A DNA stretch of 64,000 bases from Glycine soja (lineage: Eukaryota > Streptophyta > Magnoliopsida > Fabales > Fabaceae). The translations under genes were made by a program, and so were the position numbers. How positions within the stretch are numbered: the stretch's first letter is position 1; each line of letters starts with the position of its first letter. The notes under the pieces are model-generated. The model had not been told where the DNA came from. It made no database searches and saw nothing but the letters and a program-made list of their open reading frames with translations. Shown one piece after another: positions 24,501 to 34,900 of this stretch. The DNA is taken from NCBI RefSeq assembly GCF_004193775.1, contig NC_041021.1, positions 2,242,001 to 2,306,000 of the forward strand. Direction: 5' to 3'.

Positions 24501-25007
24501 ACACTACACAATGTCTCTCTAGCATTCTTCACATGGGGCTAGGTTCCGCACAAGTGTTTCAAAGAAGGTCACGAATGAGGGATTTGAAAATTTGTGACAG
24601 ATTTTTTTGTAATTTGGAGGCTAGGTCAGAAATCATCTATCATTATACAAACAAGGCCCTGGATGCCTACGTGTCGCGCTGTGGTTAACCCAATTTCCCG
24701 CCCAAAAATGTCACCTCCAGCTACAGTGCACCAATACGTTTCCCATTCCAAGCCTTTGCAATACGTGTCCAAGCTTCTCCAATACGTTTCCAATAAACCT
24801 TTCGTATACCGATGCGTTTCCATTACCCATGCCGTTCGAATACCAATGCTTCTCGAATGACCACTTGACAAGACGTTTACTTTTGCGGATTGCAGATGAA
24901 TGAAGGGTTTTGGTTATACGCTTCGTTTCTTTTGTTTTACTTTCTTCCTGGGTTTTTGGTTATACGTTTGGTTTCTTTTGTTTTCGTTTCCTTGCATTTG
25001 GCTCCTA

Positions 25008-25475
25008 CTTTACACAGGTGCATTTGAACAAATGTTCATTTGAGCAACAAAAGCAAAGGTTCGACTTTACCTGTATGATTTCGTGTTTTGTTTTTGCTTC
25101 TTCGTTGTTGCTGCATGTGTATGATTCCGTATTTTGTTTTTGCTTCTTCTTTGTTTTTTGGTTTTTTTTCCTACTTTACACAGGTGCATTTGAAGAAGAA
25201 AGGTTGATTTGAACAAGAAAGGTGCGTTTTTTTCTACTTTCCATGTGTTACATTAACATGTATTCATTTTTTTTATGCTTCGCCTTTACCCGTGAAAAAA
25301 AGATTTAGTTAGTGGATGTGTATGATTCCGTGTTTTGTTTTTGCTTCTTCTTTTGTTGTGGTTTTTTTTTCCTACTTTACACAGGTGCATTTGAAGAAGA
25401 AAGGTTGATTTGAACAACAAAGGTGCACTTTTTTTCTACTTTCCATGTGTTACATTAACACGTATTGGTTTTTTG
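25008..25475 (+). repeat. ~201-bp tandem repeat upstream of the Helitron RPA gene
   Basis: Units start at 25117 and 25318 with gtgtatgattccgt, and a partial unit precedes them from about 25008 (cacaggtgcatttgaa...). Each contains tttgcttcttctt, cctactttacacaggtgcat, ttgaagaagaaaggttgatt and tccatgtgttacattaac. The repeat includes a potential acceptor site (ttacacag/gtgc), so it could be duplicated leader or intron sequence of the RPA transcript. Confidence 0.8.
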
Positions 25476-25672
25476 TTTTTTTTTTTGCTTCTTCTTTTGG
25501 TTTTGATTGTTTTGTTTGTTACCTATCTATGATTTTCTTATTTGTCTGTGTTTTTTTTCTTCCATCTGTGTATGATTCCTTAGCTGTTTAATTTTTTTAT
25601 ACTATTTTTTTAAAAAAATTTAATGCTCTGTTTGATACACTGTTCATACTATTTCTTTGTGATATTGTAGCG

Positions 25673-28241
25673 ATGTCTGGAAAAGAAAATCTTATATCTG
25701 AATTGCATCCAAGGAAAGGATCATGGAAGATAGCAGTGCGTATAACTGATATGTGGGATGTTAAGAAGCACAATGGGAGACAAGCGATTGAAATGGTCTT
25801 CATAGACCAAATGGTAATTGTTATGTTATTTGCTTTGATTCTACTGTGTAGTTAGTGAAGAGGGTATTTGTAGTTATGGATTGTTTATAACTTTCAGGGT
25901 GTAAAGATTAGGGCAACGCTATGGCAAGAGTTGTTCCCTGAATTTCAACCGAAGTTATCTTTAGGTTGTTCCTATTTGATCCAAAACATCAAAGTTGTGG
26001 ACAATCAATCTGAATACAAAGTAAGTTCAATTCCATATTTGCTTTACTTTGTGAAAACAACATCTGTGAAGGAAGTTGAAAGACCTGAAATTCTTGCTAA
26101 TGTACACGTCATAACTAAAATTGCTGATATTATTTCTGGCATTGCACTGCGACATACTTTAGTTGGTAAGTATATTATAATCTTTTCCATTACATATTAG
26201 TTTATATATTCAACATATTCATTTATCTTGGTATGAAAATAGATGTCGTGGGTGTTATCGCTGAAGTTATTGAACGAAAAACAGTGAATCCTGCATACAG
26301 GGTTACGGTGAAGTTGAGAGACAATAGGTTATTTTCATGACATTTTAAAATATTTTGAAAAACCATAATGATATATGTTAAATTACAAATTAGTATGTAT
26401 GTGTTATGTCCTGTTAGTGATGCTGAGATCCTCATGACACTATGGGAGGATTATGCTCTTCAGCTAGATGATGTTATTGAAAAAAACCATTTTAAAAGGG
26501 AGCCGTTGGTGCTTATGTTAACATTGGCTAAGATCAAAGATGCCACAGGTGAATATAATGTATTTTTTTTTTACTTCTTACGTTTGCCAATCAATATTAT
26601 GTGGCACTGCATATTATTTCATGTACCTATAATGTTTTTTTTTGCAGACAAGTATCCCCTCAGTGTCCAAAATATAAAAAATGGTTCCAAGTTGTATGTA
26701 AACTCTGATGATATTGCCGAGATAAGGAAATTCCGTGATAGGTATGATAACTGCAAACAATTTGAGTTATATATTTTGTTTATAATAATACTCTAATGTT
26801 ATGACCTTCATCCTTATAGTTTATGTGTTCCATTTTATGTTGGTGGACTAACAGAAGAAGGCAGTGGTTCGCAATCTCAGTATACCAGTAATTCACAAAG
26901 AGGTGATCGTGATAAGTTCTTGCATAATGCTCAGATGGTCAGGTTAGGTGACATAAGCAGACTGAGAGAGGTAAGAACAACAAATTTTAAATGAAACACC
27001 ATTTGGATTGAATATGGTGTGGTTCCTGAATTGGATTTGGTGTGGTTGCCGACTGTTTATGGTGAAAGTATTGTTGTTGTTGTTGTGTGTATGATTTTGT
27101 TTTCATAGCTTTTAAATGTTTTTTAATTTTTTTTGGTTTGATCTGTCCACTTTCATTTGTTATATATTTTAATTCAATTAGGATTGTTTCTGTTTGACCG
27201 TTGCTACGGTGGATGAAGTCTTGATTGATACACCATGGAGTTATGATAGCTGTCCAAATTGCACCACAATGTTTGATCCATTAAAAATAGTGGGTGCCTG
27301 CCGTTCCTGCCAGAACCAAGTTAGTCATACGGTTCCCAAGTAAAATGTATTCATTCCCAAATCAGTTATAATGTACTTAACATTGGAGTCTTTACTCACA
27401 TGGATATTGTTGTGTTAGGTATAAATTAGTTGTGAAAATGGAACACAATGGAGAGAAAGCTAACTTTTATTTTTGGGATGCAACGTGTATCAAAATGTTC
27501 GATAAGACAGTCGAGGAATGTAGACAAGAATTGATTGCGGTATGTATTGTAACATACCCTGATGGATGACATGACAATTCAATATGACTTTACTATATTG
27601 CATTTAAATTTATTTGTTTAAATTTATTCATAATAATTAAATTTATTTGTTTAAATTTACTGCTTATAATTAGGGTGGTGATGAGATCAAAGTGTTCCCT
27701 GAGTGTGTGGATGATTTGGTTGGTAAGACATTGGCGGTCAGGTTCAAGTTTCGTGTAAACATGCGCCAGTCATCTGTGATGGATGTTAGCGAAGAAGAAC
27801 ATCATATCCAGACATTGACTTTCAAACTTGGTCTACAGGTAATAGTTAACTTATCGTAAGGGTGTATCCGGAAATTTAAAAACATTTGATGTTGCCTCTG
27901 AATGTGGTATATGCAGGATGTGCAAACTATAGGGAAATCACCCGCATCGTGTGCTGAGACTTCATCAGGGTATTACCATCCGACGGTACGTAAATTTGTT
28001 ACACCTTTCATTAACTAATTAAGTACAAATTTGGTCTAAATATGTTATTGGGCCGTCATAACAATACCTTATATTTGTTTTGCAGCCTTCATTGTCCCAG
28101 TCAGCTGACTATGACCCTGGGAACACTGCCTTCATCACCCTTGCCAAAAGATTGAGCGGTGAACAAGCCACAAATGAATTTGATTCTGAGGATACTACTG
28201 CGTATGAGCTATCCACAAACAAACATATTAAAGCTGAGTAA
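25673..28241 (+). CDS. RPA1-like single-strand DNA-binding protein, Helitron-borne
   Basis: Eleven exons, all GT-AG with consistent phases: 25673-25813, 25898-26165, 26243-26327, 26418-26548, 26648-26741, 26820-26970, 27182-27339, 27419-27539, 27674-27838, 27917-27985, 28086-28241. The total is 1539 nt, 512 aa, with no internal stop. Residues 1-140 form the first OB fold (ISELHPRKGSWKIAVRITDM opening, typical of the plant DUF223/RPA1 group). A second OB fold covers about 140-290. The C-terminal OB fold carries a zinc ribbon, CPNC at 314-317 and CRSC at 330-333, as in RPA70 DBD-C. The N-terminal protein-interaction OB fold of true RPA70 is absent. Plant Helitrons are known to carry RPA-like genes, whose product probably coats single-stranded DNA during rolling-circle transfer. 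This copy reads as fully open although its Rep-helicase partner is dead. Confidence 0.9.
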
Positions 28242-28499
28242 TCAGTTGACATTTTAATTATATTTTTTATGCTTAAATTTTATATATGTTTGTTGGGTTA
28301 TTTTGGTTTACATTTGGAGGGCTATTTTTTGGTGATGTTGTACCCACTTAATTAGTCATGTATGGACAATGAATTCTATCGACATTATTTCGTGTGGTTA
28401 AATTTGATATCAGTAATGTTTGTCCATTTAAGATTGTGATGGGAACTATATTGTTAATGATTAAAACGGTCTCTTCAAATTAAAATCCAGACGAATAAC

Positions 28500-29130
28500 A
28501 TACGACTAAATTTTGTCACCAACCAAAATATATCTACGTCTTTGAATTTGAAATTATCAATGGAAAAAAACAAAGTTTTTTTATCAATTCTTTAAACCAT
28601 ATTGTGCATGTTTACTTAAGGTACATTGTAATTGTTGTTCTGTACACGTGCGTAATTAGTGAGGTTAATTTGCTAAATTCAAATAATGTCATTTCTATTT
28701 GTGAAAAAGTTAAACAATTGTATTTTGTAATTAAATGATAACATTTAGTACGATTTCCTGCAGGTTGACAAGCCAGGATCAGCTTCTGGACCTATGACGG
28801 CTTTAGTACGGTACATTGTAATTATCATTTGAATTTGTAATGAAGTCTTTCAATTTGTAATTATCAATTATTATCAATTGAAAGAAAAGAAAAGTTTTAT
28901 GAAATCTTTAAACCATTTTATGCATGCTTCCATAACGTACATTGACATTATTGTTTTATACACGTGCCAAACTAGTAGGGTTAATTTGGTTAATGCAATT
29001 AATTTGTTTTGTATTCATAAAAAAGTTGAACAGTTGTATTTTCTAATATAATGATAACATTGTGTATGATTTTGTTGCAGGTGGACAAGCCATTATATGA
29101 TTCTGGACTTATGACCCCTTATGATGGTAA
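28500..29130 (+). repeat. 317-bp tandem duplication with exon-like ends downstream of RPA
   Basis: Two diverged copies are offset by 317 bp: 'caggttgacaagcc' at 28761 and caggtggacaagcc at 29078. Upstream parts match as well (tttaaaccat-type block, gtacattg, tacacgtgc, aaaaagtt...ttgtatttt, atgataacat). Both end with an acceptor-like tgcag followed by a short open stretch: VDKPGSASGPMTALVR at 28764, and VDKPLYDSGLMTPYDGN at 29081 continuing to about 29189 before a gtacta donor-like site. This may be an alternative 3' exon of RPA or the remains of another gene. Confidence 0.6.
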
Positions 29131-29561
29131 CGTATACACTTATACAAAATCACTGTCATATAAAGTGTTGGAATTGGTGCCAAAGCAGGTACTATTTAAC
29201 CTTATATTTTATAGTATATTATTTGCTATATTAATGTTAGCTTATATTGTGGAGTACCTTTCACATATATAATACAAGTATATATTAGGTATTAGACGTG
29301 ACCTGACCTGCATATTCCCAATACCCGGTACATCAAAAATTCGTGTGTGATTGACAGGAGGAAGAGTAAAAGGGTGTCCATTAATATACACAGTATTTAG
29401 GTGCAGTTTCCAATACCAAGTAACTGCTATGGTAGTTACATTAACTACTCATTACCTATTTTTGTTAAAATAGTTGAATCGTTATCAATTGCAATATATA
29501 CATTTTGTATGTGGTAATTTCAAAATCTTCATTTGTCTCTCATTCTCTTTCTCCTTTCAAC

Positions 29562-30776
29562 ATGAGTACAGAAACATCTACGGGCTCCAATGTTGTAAGT
29601 CTGTCTACTTTCGCTTTCTTCTTCTTTTCCAAAGTTTACACTATTGGGAACTTGCAATGTATATGTATGGAATGCTTTCAACATTGAACTTCATATTTGT
29701 GTTTTTGTCTTCATGTCATTTTTGTGTTGTAAGTCTGTCTACTCTCGCTTTGAGGATTTTTTTGTTTTTAATATGTTAATGTTGAATGTAGTTTGATCAT
29801 TCATCTTGGTGATTGTCATCATCTTGGTGATTGTCATCATATTCTAGAAAAAGGGGTATAATTTATAATATTTGTTTGGGGAAATTTTGTCATTCAGGGC
29901 CCACCTAAATTCTTAGGATGCACAGTTATATATCAATTTCAGACTGCATTCCATGTTGATAGAGTATGTGTTTCCCCACGCAATTATGTTATGATTCCTG
30001 TAATTTATATTGCTATTATGATATCATTGAATCTTTAATTGCATAACTACATTGAGGTACCCTCAAAATATCATCAGCAATGGGCTCCTGATTACCCACC
30101 TAATGTTCTCTTTGATTACAATGGCCACAAGCAGATTATACAAATTAGAAAAGATAATAACAGATACTATTTTGCTGATGGGCTTAAACAATTTAGAAGA
30201 GAGTTGAATATATATGAAGGTGTCATGGTTTACTTTATGGCACCCAACAATAATACAACTTTTCATCTCCATTTTACTCCACCACTGGAAAGACAGACAT
30301 GTGGAAGGCCTCACAGTTTCACCAAAAATTATGTGTTCACCATAGACATTACCCAACCTATGATCTCAAATGCTACCCCATTGGTACGACTTTATTGATA
30401 TCATAAAAGTTTGTTTTGTTTATTAATATCATAAATCATAAATGTTTGTTTTGTTTATTAATTAATAATAATGACCTTGCAATCATTAGTGACTGCTTTG
30501 CTTTAAATGTAGTTGCTGCCCCCCGAGGCTCTCAATTTGGTTGGGCCATCATCACTATATATGACTATTCAGCATAGTAGTGGGCGTCGTTTAATATGGA
30601 GCATGTCTATGGATAATGGCATTCGATGTCTGGCTGCACCTTGGTACCAATTTTTAATGGACAATAACGTAATGGCTGGAGATGAGGTCGCCTTCTATTT
30701 CAGGCCCAACCAGCATGTATGGGAACTTATCTTGAGGAAGCAACTCATATGGGAAGATGAAGGCCAGTCACATTGA
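29562..30776 (+). CDS. Protein with two B3-like DNA-binding domains, Helitron-borne
   Basis: Four exons with consistent phase 0 junctions: 29562-29594, 29898-29963, 30057-30383, 30513-30776. The total is 690 nt, 229 aa, stop TGA. Domain 1 (about residues 24-120) shows the B3 pattern: VPSKYHQQW (strand/loop equivalent of 'lPskf'), VLFDYNGHKQIIQIRK, YYFADGLKQFRRELNIYEG and VMVYF. Domain 2 (143-222) shows LNLVGPSSLYM, RRLIWSM, CLAAPWYQFLMDN, MAGDEVAFYF and WELILRK. B3 domains are plant-specific DNA-binding folds of transcription factors such as ARF, REM and LEC2/ABI3/VAL. There is no other domain, so the protein is REM-like in build. It lies between RPA and Rep-helicase in the same orientation. 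The start ATG was chosen as the only upstream in-frame start with a good donor. The domain call is by pattern and the role in the Helitron is unknown. Confidence 0.75.
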
Positions 30777-31014
30777 ACAATCCAGTCCGCAGCCCAATAT
30801 AATTTATTTGCCCTTTTTTGTTAAACTTATATTATTTTGTAAGTTTTGATCAACCCGAATGCTGTAACTTAATCACCATCGGTGATTAAACAATATTTAA
30901 TTACCTTCGAATATTAGACAATATATAGTTTGGGAGTGTTTTATATTCATCCATGTTATCGTAGTATATCTTTTCTTCATATTATTAGTCAAATTATTAC
31001 ATGGTTTTTTTAAA

Positions 31015-31018
<4 letters not shown>

Positions 31019-31056
<38 letters not shown>
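31019..31056. repeat. (AT)n microsatellite
   Basis: About 19 uninterrupted AT units lie in the spacer between the B3 gene and the Rep-helicase. Confidence 0.97.
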
Positions 31057-31060
<4 letters not shown>

Positions 31061-31969
31061 GCCCCATTTTTTATATAGTTTTAAAGTATTAACTGCTCAA
31101 CATTTAGAACCACAATGGAGCGTATGACTTTACATGTTCGTAGGATCTTTAAAATTACTTTGAAACTTACTTAAATGTAAAACAAATTACAAAATGATCA
31201 AATGGCAAAGGTGTTAACCAAAATTTGGATTTTTACACAACCCATTTTCTAAATTCACTGCTCTAAAATATATTGGTGTACACAATTCAATACAAGTGAA
31301 GCGTAACTATATAGAATATCAAAATTCTAAATCATTTTCCACCTATTTAATAACAACAAAAATACAATAAATATATATAATCAGTAGTTTAAACAATTTG
31401 GCTTTTGTGAATGTAACTTTAGAAATATGGAGCTTATTATTTTTTCAATGACCACACGTGGTTATAAAAAGCTGCTAACGCATTTAATGAACACAATTAA
31501 TAATGTGTACTTGCAGGCACTGTAGCCAAAACTGAAGGAATGCAAAGTGCCACCTAGTGTCGAATCAATAACTTGGGCCGAAAAAAAACACAAAACAATG
31601 AACGAGAAGGGTTTCTTCTTCACTTTTCATAGGTTGTCTTAATTGGAATCAATTTGATAATGTTGTTTTTCTATCATCATCACCATCGAATCAAATTCAT
31701 AGCAAACAACACGCAGAACAACTTAAACGTTGAACCAAAATGCAAGCTGGGAAGCCACATTGAGACAACAACACAACATTGGCAAGAGACAACTAACCCT
31801 CAAGTAAAGTTTCTTTGCTTATTTTTTTGGATGTTAAAAATTAGTTTTAACTCATTGTACAATACTACATGCACTATCAATTTTGCATGTTGCAATTTTA
31901 ATATGTTTATCTTAAATTGTTATTTGCAAAGACTTACTCAATAATGTAGACTTTATTCACGAGTTTGAA

Positions 31970-34900
31970 ATGGAAAATTCTGTCGAGCGGAGGAAACATA
32001 GAAAAAACATATTGCGAGAGAGAAGACAAAGTGATGACAGTCAAAATAATTATGTACCTAATGGTAAAAATGTATATCAAAGCACATTTTAGTTATGCTT
32101 ATGTTTTATAAATGCTAACACAAATATAACGACTGTTATTGCAGAAAAGCGTAAACGTATTTCACCATGTGATACACAATTTAAAGGGCATAGTCCCATA
32201 GTACATACGCAGTGTACACCATTATCAAACATCATGTTTTCTACAAATCAATGTGAGCACAATCATACAAGAGAATCTGCTATTCGGCCGAGACATTCTT
32301 TCAACCAACGTATCGTCGATGCTTCAACTATCCAGATGAATCTAATGTCAAAGTTTGGGAAAGAAAATTTAACTCCATCAATGTTGAATCATCATGCAAA
32401 TTTTCCAATACATACAATCTTAGATGTTGATCCCATTCACACTCCCTCAACAACTCAGCATATACATTCAGGAAGATATACAATACAAAAATCCAGACTA
32501 ATAGAGCACATCTCAGATGACAATGATGAAGAAATCAACAAAACAGAGGGGGTCATTGATACATGTCAAATGTTGTTGTTGTGTTTAATCAAAGAAACTT
32601 TATTTGAATGTTGTTGTTGTGTTTAAATTAAGTCAACTTCCAAATCGTTATATTTAACTTACAATGTATTTTAGTTACTTTTTTAGGCAGACACAATTTA
32701 TTTTAGATTAAGCAAACAATTTTGGTGTCATATAGATTACTCATTTGACGACCCACTAACAGAGGATGATGCAGAAAATGATAAAAATGGGAATTTGGAC
32801 ACACCATATGAAAATCAAAATACAGGTTCAGCCAATCAACTTTCCACTTTGATGGTGTTTTGTTTAATTCCTTTTGGTTGATGGGTCAATGTAAACTTAC
32901 ACATTAATGTACACGTATAGGTTACAAAGATGTTGGAGATCCAATTTGGCAATGCAGACACTGTAAAGCTATGATGTGGTATGATGAGAGAATTAACAAA
33001 GACAAACAAACCAAAAACCCAAAGTTTGCATTATATTGTGGTGATGGAAAAATACAACTGCCTGTGTTAGAAGATGTTCCACAACCGTTGAGGCAACTAC
33101 TCTTTGATTCTAACGACTCTCAAGCTAAGAACTTCCAACAAAACATTCAATCATATAATGTAATGTTTGCATTCACATCACCCAGTCTCCAACTTGACAC
33201 AAGGTATAATACAGTAAGAGGGCCTCCTACATTCCGTGTACATGGTCAAGGTCATCATCTTATTGGAAGCCTCCTACCTTTGGCAAATAAGTCACCAAAG
33301 TTTGCACAACTATATATTTATGATACAGACAACGAAGTTAACAACAGGCTTTTGCAAAACCCGTAAGTGTTACAATCCAACCAATAAATGTTACATTACA
33401 TAATTTTAAATTATTTTTTAACAATGTATACCATTACCACTTGCTTTTGCTCCTTCATCAATGTACAACAACAAAGATGTTCTTAATGAAGACATTATCA
33501 TTGCCATGAAGAATATGCTAGATAACAACAACCATTATGCGCATAAGTTTAGAATGGCAAGGGATAAACTACAATCTTTAATAGTCTCTGACCTAAAGCT
33601 TAAACTGATTTATGATAGGCAGTCAGATGGAAGATTATACAATTTGCCAAATACTGCTGAAGTTGTTGCTTTGATTGTTGGTGACGAGCACACAGGTAAC
33701 CACAGGGATATCATAATAGAAAAGCAAACATGATTGTTGAAAAGAATCAATGAACTTCATCCTGCATATTTGCCTTTGCAATATCCCCTTTTGTACCCTA
33801 GAGGGGAAGATGGCTATCGGCCAGATATTCCTCATAAGGATCATCCAAATATCCATGCAGCAAAGAGAAAAAATGTTACCATGCGTGAATATTTTTGTTA
33901 CAGGCTGCAATCAAGGAACAATGAAGCTCAAACAAGACTGCATTCAAGAAGATTGTTTCAGCAATGGATTGTTGATGGTTACTGCATGATTGAGTCGCAA
34001 AAACTAAATTATGTTACGCAACATCAACAGCAACTTAGAGTTGACAAATACATCAATTTGAATGTTTGTAACAATGTCCCTGAAACACTTGGCAATGAAA
34101 AGGGTAAGAGAGTTATACTATCCAGCTCCTTTGTTGGTAGTCAGAGGTATATGGAACAACTGTATTTTGATGGCATGATAATTTGTGGCCATATCGGATT
34201 TCCAGACCTATTTTTGACATTAACGTGTAATCTAGTTTGGCCTGAAATACAAAGAAAGGTTAGGAAATCCAATCTCACACCTCATGACTGCCCTGGTGTT
34301 GTCTTAAGGATATTTAAGATGAAGTTAAATCAATTGATGAATGATCTCAAACGTGGACATGTCTTTGGTCCTATTCTGGGATGTAAGTAATTACCATTTC
34401 TATGAATGTGTTCTTACAATTGAAATGTTAAACTATAATTACAATTATTCATTATTAATGTGACTACTAATATTTTATGTTCACTGCAGTTATTTACACT
34501 ATTGAGTGGCAAAAAAGAGGATTGCCTCATGCTCATATTTTGATATTTTTGCAACCTGCAAACAAGTATCCAAATCCAGAAGACATTGATAAAATTATTT
34601 CTGCAGAGATACCAAATAAGTACACAGATCCAGAATTGTATCAAATTATCTCCAAGCATATGATTCACGGTCCATGTGGACTCCCAAATAGAAGTGCACC
34701 ATGTATGGCTGATGGGAAGTGTATTAGATTTTTTCCTAAGAAATTCAACGAAGCTACAATTGTAGACCGAGATGGATTTCCAGTATACAGGAGAACAAAT
34801 GATGGGCGTACGGTTCAGAAGCATGGTATTGAACTTGATAATCGCTTTGTTGTACCATACAGTCCACAATTGCTACTCAAATACAGGACACACCTGAATG

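Noticed and set aside
24910..25212. 100-codon Phe/Cys-rich plus-strand frame
   Set aside because: It lies in T-rich tandem repeat upstream of the RPA gene, and its hydrophobicity comes from poly-T codons.
34414..34869. 151-codon minus-strand frame
   Set aside because: Exact antisense of the Rep HUH region of the Helitron.
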